Counted from the stretch's first letter, positions 18,940-29,644 are shown. The stretch is DNA of 48,645 nt from Thermoproteota archaeon (GCA_013154235.1 JAADCV010000081.1:1-48645); one strand, 5' to 3'. Numbers and translations are program-made. Notes: generated from the sequence alone by a model not told the origin.

Positions 18940-18980
18940 ACCCTCACTATAATAACTCTGCTGTGATTGAAGGTGAGGGT
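18940..18980. promoter_or_regulatory. Divergent cobT/thiC promoter with perfect 8-bp inverted repeat ACCCTCAC-N25-GTGAGGGT around TATAATA
   Basis: accctcac (18940-18947), tataata (18948-18954), gtgagggt (18973-18980). Confidence 0.5.
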
Positions 18981-18988
18981 GCTGCAGA

Positions 18989-20335
18989 TTGACGCTCATA
19001 GAGGAGGCTAGGAGGGGCGTAATAACCGACGAGATTAGGGAGGCTGCGAGAGCGGAGGGGGTAGATCCTCGTAAGCTTGCTAAGCTCGTAGCTAGCGGAA
19101 GAGTGATAATCGTTAGGAACGTGAGGAGAGTAGGCAAGGTTAGGATAGTTCCCGTGGGCGAGGGTCTCGCAACGAAGGTGAACGTCAACGTTGGAACAAG
19201 CGGTACAGTGGTAGATATAGAGATGGAGAAGGAGAAGGCTAGGATAGCCGTTGAGTACGGCTCTGACACCATAATGGATCTCAGCACGGGAGGCAACCTA
19301 GACGAGATAAGAAGGATAATCCTAGAGGTATCGCAGCCCCTACCCCTAGGCACAGTCCCTACATACCAAGCGTGGATAGATGGCGTTAGGAAGTACGGAG
19401 GCATAAACATGCCTTCCGACTGGTTCCTAAAGGTCGTAGAAAAGCACCTTAGGGACGGAGTGGACTTCATGACTATCCACGCGGGGATAACCAAGGAGAT
19501 GGCTAGGAGAGTCGTTAGGAGCCGTAGGGTAGCTCCCATCGTTAGCCGCGGAGGCGCTATGCTCGCAGCTTGGATGATAGAGAACGACGAGGAGAACCCA
19601 TATCTAAAGCACTGGGACTACCTCGTAGAGCTGTTCAGGGAGTACGATGCAACGATAAGCATAGGCGATGCAATGCGCCCAGGAGCTATCTGCGATGCAC
19701 ACGACGAGTTCCAGGTTCAGGAGCTCATAAACAACGCTAGGCTAGCTAGGCAAGCAATAGAGAAGGGGGTTCAAGTCATGATAGAGGGCCCGGGGCACAT
19801 GCCCATGGATAAGGTGGTTGCCGACGTTAAGCTCATGAAGAGCCTGAGCGGTGGCGTGCCCTACTACGTTCTAGGCCCCCTCGTCACCGACATAGCTCCG
19901 GGATACGACCACATTGCAGCAGCTATAGGGGCTGCCATAGCTGCTGCAAGCGGTGCTGACCTCATATGCTACTTAACCCCAGCCGAACATCTATCCCTAC
20001 CAAAGCCAGAGCAGGTTAAGGAGGGGCTGATCGCTGCTAAGATAGCTGCGCACGCGGGAGACATCATCAAGCTTGGTCCTAGAGCTGCTGAAGCTGACGT
20101 CGAGATGGATCTAGCGAGAGCTAAGCTCGACTGGCGTAAGCAGCTAGAGCTAGCGATAGATAGGAGAAAGGCTGAGGAGATATACACCCAGTTTAGGCAA
20201 ACGGTATCCTCGTGCACAATGTGCGGCCAGTACTGCGTATTTCTAATACTAGAGAAGTACCTAAAGCAGAGAGAGGAGCTGAGCAAGGAGGAGCTTATAG
20301 AAAGGTTCTTGAGAGCGCCCTTCACAGTACCTTAG
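18989..20335 (+). CDS. thiC: Phosphomethylpyrimidine synthase ThiC
   Basis: TTG start; [56 protein letters not shown] cluster motif. Confidence 0.96.
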   Translation: MTLIEEARRGVITDEIREAARAEGVDPRKLAKLVASGRVIIVRNVRRVGKVRIVPVGEGLATKVNVNVGTSGTVVDIEMEKEKARIAVEYGSDTIMDLSTGGNLDEIRRIILEVSQPLPLGTVPTYQAWIDGVRKYGGINMPSDWFLKVVEKHLRDGVDFMTIHAGITKEMARRVVRSRRVAPIVSRGGAMLAAWMIENDEENPYLKHWDYLVELFREYDATISIGDAMRPGAICDAHDEFQVQELINNARLARQAIEKGVQVMIEGPGHMPMDKVVADVKLMKSLSGGVPYYVLGPLVTDIAPGYDHIAAAIGAAIAAASGADLICYLTPAEHLSLPKPEQVKEGLIAAKIAAHAGDIIKLGPRAAEADVEMDLARAKLDWRKQLELAIDRRKAEEIYTQFRQTVSSCTMCGQYCVFLILEKYLKQREELSKEELIERFLRAPFTVP

Positions 20336-20340
20336 AAGCG

Positions 20341-20841
20341 GTGAGCAGCTTGATTCAGCCGTGGGTGTGGAGCACCTGGGTAAAGGCTCCTATCCTCAAG
20401 AGCAGGAAGCTTTTCATAGTTTCTGCATGTCTTCCCATAGTCAATCCAAAGCTCTTCGAGGAGATATCTAGGCAAGGAACTGTACTTCTAGCTTGCCCAG
20501 AGAGGGAGCCAGCTACGCACTACGGCAAGATCGCTAGCATGATTAGGAGCAACGAGGAGAGCATCGAGGAGGTAGTGGTTATAACGATCGACGGAAGTCC
20601 CCACTGCTTTACATTACAAGCGAGTGTTAACGAAGCTGAGTACATACTTGGTAAGAAGCTTAGGAAGAAGCACTACGTTCTAGTTGATGGTCGCGAGCTA
20701 GTCGAGATAGACCCCGTGGCGATAAGGGTCGCTAGGTACCTGCATCTAGTGGATAAGCTCGTTAAGGAGAGAAGGCAGCAGGTTGAGGAGGAGCTGCGCA
20801 AGCACAGTCTCGAGCATAGGAAGACCATGGAGTACAGATAA
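20341..20841 (+). CDS. Conserved hypothetical protein downstream of thiC (GTG start 20341)
   Basis: ORF begins 6 nt after the thiC stop; VVVITIDGSPHCFTLQASVNEAEY. Confidence 0.7.
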   Translation: MSSLIQPWVWSTWVKAPILKSRKLFIVSACLPIVNPKLFEEISRQGTVLLACPEREPATHYGKIASMIRSNEESIEEVVVITIDGSPHCFTLQASVNEAEYILGKKLRKKHYVLVDGRELVEIDPVAIRVARYLHLVDKLVKERRQQVEEELRKHSLEHRKTMEYR

Positions 20842-20844
20842 AAT

Positions 20845-23748
20845 CTACTCTATGTATATACCAGGTTTTAGCGGTACCGCTGCACCCTTCTTCCCGCCTA
20901 GATCCGGAGCTTCGGCATCCAGAGCGCTGTAAACCTCGATTCTATCCGCACCCACCTTCTTAGCGATGTAGCTGCTGAGCTCCTTAAGCGCCTCAACCTC
21001 GTCTATGCACGCATTGCGAAGCAGCTCCTTAGCCTCGTCATCTAGCTCCCTGAGAACCCTAATCATCCGCTGCGCTAGCTTAAACGCTCGATCCTTAGGT
21101 ATGCCAGCCTCTGTAAGCGCCTTTCCAATATCTCTTACACTACTGCATGAAAGCGCTACGCGTACCGCACTACACACAGAAGCTGGGTAAGCGTATATCG
21201 CGACCATCCTTATCCGCTCCTTCTTAGTAGCTCTAGCAATGCTCTTAACATCTTCAATGACTCTAGATGCTAGCTCTACGGATAGAAGCGCCTCGTAATC
21301 AATCTCTCTAGCTTCAGGCCATCTCGCTAGAGATACGTAGCTTTCGCCACCTAGCTGCTCCCACAGCTCCTCAGCTATGAACGGCGTGAATGGAGCTAGG
21401 CTCCTAACCCATGCATCACTAATCTTTTCGACCACCTCCCTACTAGGCGCTTCAACCATAGAGAGGTACTCCTCTACAGCTTGAGCCACTTGGCTGAACA
21501 CTTTGATGGCAGCCGACCTTATCCTAACGTTCTCGAGATCCTTACCAGCTTCGTCTATGAGCTTGAAGACCTTTGACACGAGCCATCTATCGGCTACACC
21601 ATTGCTAACGTTCCTGCACTTCTCCCGAAGCTCCTTGATCAACGTGTATACCCTACGTATGTAGCTTATAGCAGTCTTCATCAAGTCATCCGTTATCTCG
21701 AAATCCTGGGGAACCTCAGCACCTATAGCCATGGCTAGCCTGGTTGGGTCAGGCCCCCATGTATGTACAAGATCCTTTAGCAGAACGATGTTTCCGCGGG
21801 ACTTACTCATCTTTCCTCCTTTGAGGAGCACCCATCCGTTAGCTATGATTCCGCGCGGCCACTTCGATTCGGGGAATATCGCCGCATGGTTGAATATGAA
21901 GAACGTTAGGTGGTTAGGAATAAGATCCTTGCCGCTAACCCTCCAGTCAAGCGGGTACCAGTAGTCGAACTCCCTTCTAATCCTCTCTACAGTACTCTCG
22001 TCAACCCCTAGCTTCCTAGCAACGTCGCTCGAAGAGCCTTTTCCTAGAAGCACGTAGTCCCAGAACTCCTCACTGAGCTTCTCGGGATCGAGCTTAGCTT
22101 CACGTATCCTATTGACTACCGTGTAGAACGCCATGTATATAGTCGAGTCGCTGAGGCTCTCGATAATCCAGCTGGGATCCCATGGAAGCGGAACTCCTAG
22201 CCCTCTAGTTCGTGCGCAAGCCCTTCTGCGCAGCCAGTCTATAGTTGCTAGGAACTGGGCTCGAGCCTCTTCGGGCACTATCTTCATGGAGCTTAGGAGC
22301 TTCTTAGCTAGCTCCTTCCATCTAGGATCTCCGTAGTTAATGAACCACTGGTTCTCGAGAAGCTTAACCACGACCTCAGATCCGCATCTGCAGTAAACAG
22401 GCTTGTTTATTATCTCGTAAACTATCCTTCCATCTCCCCTATTAAGTAGCTCTTCCCGAACCCTATCCCTAGCTACCTGAACGCTAGCGCCGCTGATCTC
22501 CTTAGCTAGATGCTCGTAGCCTTCCGCTGCTGGAACCTTCTCATGGAGATCCTTTATCATAGAGCCTCTTCCTAGCTCCGTAGAGTAGACGAACTTCGTT
22601 GCTTCCTCCAGCTTCTCAAAGTCCTCCTGGGACGAAATCCCGTACTTCCTAAGCGCGAATAGAGCCAGAGGTTCTTCGATTCCAGGAACATCTATTATCT
22701 TCCTAGGCTCGATAGACCTAACGACCTCTAGTAGCTGCTGAGGCAGGTCTGACCTCTTCTTAAGGTCTAGAAGAGCTGCTGCATCGTAAGGAGCGTGGGC
22801 TGGTACAGACATCACGACCCCGGTAGCGAACGATGTGTCTACGAACTCAGCCGGAAGCACTGGAACCTTCTCTCCTGTCACCGGATTCCTAACAACTCTT
22901 CCCACGAGCTCAGAGCCCTCGAAGCACTCAACGACCTTAAACCTAAGCTGGTACTGTAGCCTCTCGCAAGCCTTCTCGCCAACTACCCATTTCTTACCGC
23001 TATTCTCAAGCTCTATAACGCAGTACCTCTCGCGGGGGTTCACCCACAGGTTGGTTACTCCAAATACGGTCTCGGGTCTTAGGGTTGCTGTTGGGTACCT
23101 TAGCTCGCCATCGCTGAACTCTATAGCTACGAACTCACCTATATCCGGCTCCTTATCCCCCTGAGTATCATGTGCCCCTACAGGCATCTGGTGCTTTGGG
23201 CACCACCCCACGGGGTGGCTGCCCTGCACAATGAAGCCCATGTCCTTAAGCTTCTTGAACTGCCAATGGATGAACTTTCTGAATTCTGGGTCTATGGTAG
23301 TGAACTCCCTTCTCCAATCTATGGATAGTCCATACTCTTTGAATACCCTCTTAGACTCCTCGTGGAAGTACCTAGCCATAAATAGGGGATCCTTCATCTT
23401 CTCAATGAGGTTCGGCGGAACATCGAATCTCTTCACTAGGACCTCTATGAAGCTGCGATCGCCGCTAGCAACTCTCTCAGCCATTGCGAGTATAGGTGTT
23501 CCAGTGTAGTGGAACCCCATGGGGAACAGAACGTCGTATCCACGCATCCTCCAGAATCTTGCGAGAACGTCCGCAACTAGGTACGTTCTACCGTGACCCA
23601 TGTGCGCTGGGCTGTTGGGGTACATGAACGCCGCAGTTATGAAGAACTTAGGCCTAGAGCTATCGGGATCAGCTTCGAACACTCTATCCCTTTCCCAGCG
23701 ATCTAGCCACTTCCTAGCTACGCTCTTCAGCATATCCACGAACTCCAT
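20845..23748 (-). CDS. leuS: Leucyl-tRNA synthetase
   Basis: PNSPAHMGHGRTY (HIGH-type motif), GGKMSKSRGN (KMSKS), archaeal LeuRS editing domain. Confidence 0.96.
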   Translation of the reverse strand: MEFVDMLKSVARKWLDRWERDRVFEADPDSSRPKFFITAAFMYPNSPAHMGHGRTYLVADVLARFWRMRGYDVLFPMGFHYTGTPILAMAERVASGDRSFIEVLVKRFDVPPNLIEKMKDPLFMARYFHEESKRVFKEYGLSIDWRREFTTIDPEFRKFIHWQFKKLKDMGFIVQGSHPVGWCPKHQMPVGAHDTQGDKEPDIGEFVAIEFSDGELRYPTATLRPETVFGVTNLWVNPRERYCVIELENSGKKWVVGEKACERLQYQLRFKVVECFEGSELVGRVVRNPVTGEKVPVLPAEFVDTSFATGVVMSVPAHAPYDAAALLDLKKRSDLPQQLLEVVRSIEPRKIIDVPGIEEPLALFALRKYGISSQEDFEKLEEATKFVYSTELGRGSMIKDLHEKVPAAEGYEHLAKEISGASVQVARDRVREELLNRGDGRIVYEIINKPVYCRCGSEVVVKLLENQWFINYGDPRWKELAKKLLSSMKIVPEEARAQFLATIDWLRRRACARTRGLGVPLPWDPSWIIESLSDSTIYMAFYTVVNRIREAKLDPEKLSEEFWDYVLLGKGSSSDVARKLGVDESTVERIRREFDYWYPLDWRVSGKDLIPNHLTFFIFNHAAIFPESKWPRGIIANGWVLLKGGKMSKSRGNIVLLKDLVHTWGPDPTRLAMAIGAEVPQDFEITDDLMKTAISYIRRVYTLIKELREKCRNVSNGVADRWLVSKVFKLIDEAGKDLENVRIRSAAIKVFSQVAQAVEEYLSMVEAPSREVVEKISDAWVRSLAPFTPFIAEELWEQLGGESYVSLARWPEAREIDYEALLSVELASRVIEDVKSIARATKKERIRMVAIYAYPASVCSAVRVALSCSSVRDIGKALTEAGIPKDRAFKLAQRMIRVLRELDDEAKELLRNACIDEVEALKELSSYIAKKVGADRIEVYSALDAEAPDLGGKKGAAVPLKPGIYIE

Positions 23749-23825
23749 CTCCTTAGCAATAGCCGATCCCTAGAGGCGTAGCCGAGCGCTTACCTAAAAA
23801 GCCCTTTGTCTAGTGGGGGGCTAGC

Positions 23826-24695
23826 GTGGATCCATTGAGCTACCGCAATCACAGAAGGTGCGATAGAGTTAAGAGCGAGCTAGGCATCGAGAACCCCTCT
23901 GACGGAAGTGGTCGAGGTATGGGTGAGGGCATCGTAGAGGAGGTCATACGTAGTCTGCTCCAGGTAGATACGATAGTGGTGTCGTACCACGGTGTTGTAG
24001 TGCCCCCTGTAGTACCTAGATTCAGAGCCCTTCCCGACGAGGCTGTCGTAAACCTTCTAACGCAGCTACGCAGGAAGTATAAGGTAATCCTAGTCTCGTT
24101 CAGATCGTATAGCGCGATATACAAGACCGCCGACGCCTTTGACGCCTCTATATGCTGCAACGGGTGCGAGATAGTGACCCCCGAAGACATAATAGTTCCT
24201 CGAAAGACTGAGGAGTACACACACATGGTTCTAGACATCTTCAGGAAGCTCAGGGACGCTCCTGACGTAACGATAGAGCTTCGTAAAACAAGGTTCGGCG
24301 ACGCTGTAGGTCTATCTATAGAGTGGAATGGGAGGCTAAGCACGTCCTCCCAAGACCTCATCTACGGAATTGTTGGTCAGGTAAGCCAGAGGAAGCCCGT
24401 GAACTCCAAGTGCTTAACCGTTTACGCAGACTCGAACAGCAACTACATAGAGATCTTCGCCCCCGTGTGCCGAAGAGCTAGAGCTCTCAACATACTCCGC
24501 AAGCTAATGGATCTAGGGAAGGTCGCTTACATTGGCGAGGGGCTTATAGATAACGAGGTTCTCCGGAGCGTGGACGTACCAATAGCAGTGATTCACGATC
24601 TCAACAAGAGCCTTGCCGACAAGATCTTTGCAAAGTTCAAGATCAGCAGAAGCGATCTACTCTACGCTCTAAAGATGCTAGCTGCATCGATCTAA
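23826..24695 (+). CDS. Trehalose-6-phosphate phosphatase-like HAD protein with degenerate catalytic motifs (start GTG 23826 or ATG 23919)
   Basis: IVVSYHGVVVPPVVPRFRALPDEAVVNLLTQLRRKYKVILVSFRS aligns with T6PP DYDGTL...VSGR but lacks the Asp nucleophile. Confidence 0.65.
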   Translation: MDPLSYRNHRRCDRVKSELGIENPSDGSGRGMGEGIVEEVIRSLLQVDTIVVSYHGVVVPPVVPRFRALPDEAVVNLLTQLRRKYKVILVSFRSYSAIYKTADAFDASICCNGCEIVTPEDIIVPRKTEEYTHMVLDIFRKLRDAPDVTIELRKTRFGDAVGLSIEWNGRLSTSSQDLIYGIVGQVSQRKPVNSKCLTVYADSNSNYIEIFAPVCRRARALNILRKLMDLGKVAYIGEGLIDNEVLRSVDVPIAVIHDLNKSLADKIFAKFKISRSDLLYALKMLAASI

Positions 24696-24697
24696 CG

Positions 24698-25372
24698 CTA
24701 CTCTTTAACGCAGCAGCGCTCTCTACCTAGCTTACCTAGTGCACCTCTCGTGACGCTCACAACCTCCTTTATGAGAAATACAATGCCTTCTCTCCATCCT
24801 CTATCCTTAAACACGTTAGCTACCTCAACCCAGTCCACCTTCATTATGATGTATATGAGGTAGGCTGTCACAGCTGTAAGCGCTGCACCAATACCTACCC
24901 CAACAAAGATGTTTCTCTCAAGCATAGACTCAACGAGCCTAGCTGCAGCACCTAGATAGATGCAGGATGCTGCAGTCATAATCACCTTGCCTATGAATAC
25001 CGCTAAGAAGTAGAGGGGTAGAGGGTACCTCGAGATTCCTAAAGGAATGTATAGAACATCGTCTGGAAGCGGTGTAGCAGCGAATACTACGATAGCAATG
25101 AATATAGATCTTCGAAAGAGCTCCGAAAACGCGCTGAGGTTCTGCCTACTCTTCTCACCAATCTTAAACCTGAAGGCCCGGCCAAGAAAGTAGATTATGA
25201 TTTTACCTATAGAAGCCCCTAAGGCTGAGAGTAGCACGGTTAGCGTAGCGTCCCAAAGGCTCATTCTGGAGACCGCTATGCCAACCCCTAGAAGGTATGG
25301 AACCCCAACGAAGGGAATGGAGTTCGATACTAGGCTCCCAGCAAATATTATGAGCGCGAGTACGAGCTTCAA
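24698..25372 (-). CDS. VTT/SNARE-associated (DedA-like) membrane protein
   Basis: Multiple TM segments; ATPLPDDVLYIPLGISRYPL. Confidence 0.75.
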   Translation of the reverse strand: MKLVLALIIFAGSLVSNSIPFVGVPYLLGVGIAVSRMSLWDATLTVLLSALGASIGKIIIYFLGRAFRFKIGEKSRQNLSAFSELFRRSIFIAIVVFAATPLPDDVLYIPLGISRYPLPLYFLAVFIGKVIMTAASCIYLGAAARLVESMLERNIFVGVGIGAALTAVTAYLIYIIMKVDWVEVANVFKDRGWREGIVFLIKEVVSVTRGALGKLGRERCCVKE

Positions 25373-26280
25373 CCTCTACTCCTCCTCTCTAGGTACTTAA
25401 CGAGCATTGACAGCACGAAGTTAGCCTTGGCATCGAGTCCGCACTCCTTTGCGATCCGGCACACAGCACCATTTATGAACTCTATCTCGGTTCTTCTACC
25501 AAGCTCGATATCTTGAAGCATCGAAGACCTATTCCTAGCGGTTTCTCTAAGTACCCTTGAGAAAAGCTGCCAAGGATCTTCAGGTAGCTCTACTCCTAGG
25601 CATCTAGATGCCACCAAGCTAACCTCGTCGATAACCAGCTCTGCAATGGTGCTTAGCTCAGGGTTCGCTACAACCCCGTTCTCCACTCCTAGAATGGCTG
25701 TGATTGGGTTGATAGCAGCGTTAACAGCTAGTTTGAGCCACGTCCACGCATCTATATCCTTAACTACACGAACATTCATACCTGCTAGAGAGAATACCTC
25801 TGCAGCTCTACATACATACCTCGTAATCCCGAATCTAGACCCAACGATTGCTGCTCCCCACGAAACTACAGTAATCGTTCCGCGCCTCTTACTTGCGCCT
25901 AAAGTAAGTAGCGCGTGAACAGCGCGATAACCAAAGTGCTCTATAGCTTTTCCATGCGGATCCCAACCGTTTTGAATAGTCACAACCGAAGTATCTAGTC
26001 CTACCAAAGGAGCTATCTGCGTTAAGGCTCTAGGGAGGCTATAGGCCTTGACCGCTAGGATCACAACATCGAAGTAGGGTATGCGAGGGGCCTCAGGCTC
26101 GACTACAATGATTCTAGGCCTAGCAATAACCTTACGGCCAGATGGAAGTACAACCTCTACACCATCTCTCTCAAGGCTGCGATGCCTCTCGAGAACCCCG
26201 AGCCACACATCGACTTTACGTGAGAGAGCGTAGTACAGAGCTACTCCAACAGCTCCTGGCCCAACAACCAGCACCCTCAA
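25369..26280 (-). CDS. panE: 2-Dehydropantoate 2-reductase (ketopantoate reductase)
   Basis: VVGPGAVGVALYYALS; VILAVKAYSLPRALTQIAPLVG; VVTIQNGWDPHG; KLAVNAAINPITAI. Confidence 0.88.
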   Translation of the reverse strand: MRVLVVGPGAVGVALYYALSRKVDVWLGVLERHRSLERDGVEVVLPSGRKVIARPRIIVVEPEAPRIPYFDVVILAVKAYSLPRALTQIAPLVGLDTSVVTIQNGWDPHGKAIEHFGYRAVHALLTLGASKRRGTITVVSWGAAIVGSRFGITRYVCRAAEVFSLAGMNVRVVKDIDAWTWLKLAVNAAINPITAILGVENGVVANPELSTIAELVIDEVSLVASRCLGVELPEDPWQLFSRVLRETARNRSSMLQDIELGRRTEIEFINGAVCRIAKECGLDAKANFVLSMLVKYLERRSRG

Positions 26281-26362
26281 GATGCTAGCGCCCTACCATT
26301 CCGTGTCGAGCCGAGGAGAATAATTGCTTACAGAACTCGGGAGATCTCTGAGGGCGCTAGGT

Positions 26363-27724
26363 ATGGAGGATATAGAGAGAAAGCTTGGGAGCTGGGCTCT
26401 CGATCTCGAGCGCGAGATAGAGCGCACGAGACCTAGGTCTAGGGAGCTCTTCGAGAAGGCCAGAAAGGTGCTTCCGGGAGGAGTGACTTACCACATAAGG
26501 TTCTATCGCCCGTATCCCCTCTACATAGCTAAGGGTAGGGGATCTAAGGTTACTGACGTGGATGGATTTGAATACGTCGATATGTGGATGGGGCACGGAG
26601 CGCTAATACTGGGGCACAACCCTGAGCCACTTATCAAGGCTATGGAAGAGGCTAAGGAGGTTGGAACCCATTTAGGCTACGCGAATCAGTACGCTGTTGA
26701 ATACGCAGAGCTGCTAACTAAGGTTCTTCCGAACGCTGACATGGTTAGGTTCTGCAATAGTGGAACCGAAGCTAACATGTACGCGTTGAGGCTAGCTAGA
26801 GCCTATACCGGGAGGAAATACGTGATTAAAATGGAGGGAGGCTGGCATGGCGGCTACGACGCTCTTCACGTAGGTGTTTCATATCCATACCGAGGGCCAG
26901 AGTCTGCAGGACTACCTGAAGAGTATATTTCTCTAACTCTAGTGGTCCCATACAACGACATTGATGCGCTAGAAAAGGCTCTTAGAGAACATGAGGTAGC
27001 TGCTGTAGTCCTAGAGCCTGTTCTTGGAGCGGGAGGGTGCATAGGTCCCAGAGAGGGATACCTTAAGGAGGTTATAGAAGTAGCACATAGCTACGGAGCG
27101 CTGGTGGTATTCGACGAGGTTATCACAGGGTTCAGACTGGCGCTAGGGGGAGCACAGGAGTACTTTAACGTAAAGCCGGATATCGTTGTTCTTGGAAAGA
27201 TTGTTGGTGGCGGCGTTGCAGGGGCTGGAGCCTTCGCTGCGAGGAGCGAGATCATGGAGCTTCTAGACAACATTAAGCACCCGGACGCGAGGAAAAGGCC
27301 CTTCCACGGAGGAACCTTCACGGGTAACCCGCTAACTATACTAGCGGGGATGAATATGGTTCGCTACCTAGCGTCGCACCGAGAGCTATACGATAAGCTT
27401 GATGAGATAACGCGTGTGCTAATGAACGGTGTGGAGAAAGCATGCCGAGATCACGACGTGGAGTGCTTCACAACTGGTGCTAGGGGCATGGTAGGTATAC
27501 ACTTCACTAGATCTAGGCCTCTCAACGTTAGGCAGGCACACGAGGAGAGGTGGTCTAACGCTATCTATAGAGCTCTACACAAGTTCGCGATACTCGACGG
27601 CTACCTATACATGACTGAGAGTAACGCGCACCTACTCCCATCGATGGTTCACAGCGAGGAGGAGGCTAAAGGTTTCGTAGATATGTTCTATAGATTTGTA
27701 GAGGAGGTTAAGAAGCTGATCTAG
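26363..27724 (+). CDS. hemL: Glutamate-1-semialdehyde 2,1-aminomutase / class III aminotransferase
   Basis: SRELFEKARKVLPGGVTYHIRFYRPYPLYIAKGRGSKVTDVDGFEYVDMWMGHGALILGH; FDEVITGFRLALGGAQEYF; LGKIVGGG. Confidence 0.82.
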   Translation: MEDIERKLGSWALDLEREIERTRPRSRELFEKARKVLPGGVTYHIRFYRPYPLYIAKGRGSKVTDVDGFEYVDMWMGHGALILGHNPEPLIKAMEEAKEVGTHLGYANQYAVEYAELLTKVLPNADMVRFCNSGTEANMYALRLARAYTGRKYVIKMEGGWHGGYDALHVGVSYPYRGPESAGLPEEYISLTLVVPYNDIDALEKALREHEVAAVVLEPVLGAGGCIGPREGYLKEVIEVAHSYGALVVFDEVITGFRLALGGAQEYFNVKPDIVVLGKIVGGGVAGAGAFAARSEIMELLDNIKHPDARKRPFHGGTFTGNPLTILAGMNMVRYLASHRELYDKLDEITRVLMNGVEKACRDHDVECFTTGARGMVGIHFTRSRPLNVRQAHEERWSNAIYRALHKFAILDGYLYMTESNAHLLPSMVHSEEEAKGFVDMFYRFVEEVKKLI

Positions 27725-28913
27725 AGCTTTTTCTATGTTCTACAAGCTTAGTAGCAACCTCTCTCAAGACACTCATTAGGTACCTGAGCCTTATCCTCGG
27801 AGCTTCGATGCCGTAGAGCCAAAGACTTCTGAGGCTCTCTATGATATCACTGGCCCTCTCGTAAGGCGCTCCCCTATCGAGAAGCTTCTCCGCATGCAGC
27901 TTAGCCTCCAAGAGGTTCCTTGCTGCACGAGGAGAAAACCTCCAGAGATGAAACCTTCTGAACTCCTCGAACTCTATGCCATGCCTTGAGTAGGCGCGCT
28001 CCCACTCCCTCCTCATAATGCTCTCGATCAGCCCAGGATCTTCAACACTCATTCCGGATGCTACGAGCTCAAATATTGGCTTCTGCGGGCAGTACACGCA
28101 GGAAACTCTATGAGCTCCACGAAGATACATGTAGTGCACTAGACTATGCTCCCTGCACTCCTCAACTACATCCACTATAGTTAGAGGCGCTATCACCGTA
28201 AATCCTAAGTTCTTAGAAACTAGCCTATTATCTAGAAAGAACCTGTAGAAGAGTCTCTCGAACCTCTTACCCGCCTCCCACATTCTATCGCCGTAGGCTT
28301 GGAGATCTATGCCAAGGGCTTTCGATCGAAACCTCAGCGGAGCTACCTTGAAGTACGTACAGATCCTGCAACCCCTCTTGGGAAGCCCATGTCGGTAGAG
28401 CTCTCTAAGAACCTCCCTTCTAGGCGGTTCAACAACGGTTACGTCTACACCTACCCTTCTAGCAATCCTAATAGCTTCCGACACATTCCTATCGGGCTCA
28501 ATAAAGGGCATGTGAACGTAGACAACATCGAGTTTCATATCTATGATATTCGAGAGCTTTGTTAGAGCTAGTAGGGCAACGCTACTATCCTTACCACCGC
28601 TGAAGGCTTGCGAAACCCTCTTACCCTTAGCCTCCAAGCACATATCCTTAACCAGTTGAACATAATCATCTACGCTATCTATTGTTCTCGCGAATAGCCA
28701 CGGAGCCTTGTCGAACAGCCTCTCTAGATCAAAAGCGGAGCTACCCAATCGCAGAACTCCGTTCTCTACGAATTCTGTAACATCAACACCTACGTCATCT
28801 ATCCATAGAAACCACCGTACCCCATCTCGGCTAACCGACTTAACAATGTCGTTAACTATCGCAAGGAACCTCATAGGTTTACCGCTGCCATCGACCACAG
28901 GTATGTACTCCAA
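27708..28913 (-). CDS. PAPS reductase-like PP-loop ATPase (paralog of 47266-48471)
   Basis: AFSGGKDSSVALLAL PP-loop; RGCRICTYFK and VSCVYCPQK cysteine pairs. Confidence 0.82.
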   Translation of the reverse strand: MEYIPVVDGSGKPMRFLAIVNDIVKSVSRDGVRWFLWIDDVGVDVTEFVENGVLRLGSSAFDLERLFDKAPWLFARTIDSVDDYVQLVKDMCLEAKGKRVSQAFSGGKDSSVALLALTKLSNIIDMKLDVVYVHMPFIEPDRNVSEAIRIARRVGVDVTVVEPPRREVLRELYRHGLPKRGCRICTYFKVAPLRFRSKALGIDLQAYGDRMWEAGKRFERLFYRFFLDNRLVSKNLGFTVIAPLTIVDVVEECREHSLVHYMYLRGAHRVSCVYCPQKPIFELVASGMSVEDPGLIESIMRREWERAYSRHGIEFEEFRRFHLWRFSPRAARNLLEAKLHAEKLLDRGAPYERASDIIESLRSLWLYGIEAPRIRLRYLMSVLREVATKLVEHRKSSRSAS

Positions 28914-28975
28914 TAAACCCTCCCTAGCGCAATTAATCGATCCAGATATAAGGCTAGCTTAATAGGGGCGAAGCT

Positions 28976-29644
28976 ATGCGCGAGGCTATAGAGATTGCAC
29001 GAAAGGCTCTCGAGCTCCTCTCGCCTTCTAGCCCTAGTCATGGGCTAGATCACGCGGAGAGAGTCTATGCGATTGCTATGGAGCTCGCGAGCAACTTCGA
29101 GAATGTGGATAGGGATGCTCTAGCCGTCGCCGCGCTACTACATGATATCGCTAGGGATCTACCGGGGGACCATGCTGCGAATAGCGCTGATATAGCTTTC
29201 CATATTCTCGTGGAGAACGGTGTTAGCAAGGACTTTGCTGAGCGCGTTCGGGAGGCTATACTGTGCCATAGCTACAGCAGAGCTGCAAGATATAGGTGCG
29301 AATCTCTCGAGGGAGCGATTCTCAGCGATGCGGATAAGATAGACGCTTGTGGAGCTATAGGAATAGCTAGGACCTTCGCTTACGGAGGAGAGCATCGCAG
29401 AAGCATAGAGGATTCTCTACGGCATCTCGAAATCAAGATAGCTCGGTTAGCTGAGTACGCTCATACCGAGGTTGGGCGCAAAATCCTTTGCAAACTATCC
29501 GCGAGGGTGAGAGCATTCATCAGCTGGCTTAGGGAGGAGCTACGGTCAGGGCGCGAAACCTTCCTCACTGCTCAGCAGATTGCAAAGGACCCAGCTCATC
29601 ATCCCATGGATGGCTCTGGCGCTAAAGTTCATAAACGTTGCTAG
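28976..29644 (+). CDS. HD domain phosphohydrolase
   Basis: GLDHAERVYAIA...AALLHDIARD...ILCHS...SDADKIDACG. Confidence 0.88.
   Translation: MREAIEIARKALELLSPSSPSHGLDHAERVYAIAMELASNFENVDRDALAVAALLHDIARDLPGDHAANSADIAFHILVENGVSKDFAERVREAILCHSYSRAARYRCESLEGAILSDADKIDACGAIGIARTFAYGGEHRRSIEDSLRHLEIKIARLAEYAHTEVGRKILCKLSARVRAFISWLREELRSGRETFLTAQQIAKDPAHHPMDGSGAKVHKRC

Noticed and set aside
18913-18988. Possible TPP riboswitch before thiC or cobalamin riboswitch before cobT
   Set aside because: Spacer is too short, TATA placement implies near-leaderless transcripts, and no conserved TPP/B12 riboswitch core was seen.
29560-29610. Minus-strand ATGATGA followed about 20 nt later by CTGA (possible C/D sRNA)
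   Set aside because: No C'/D' pair, overlong guide, and inside two overlapping coding regions.
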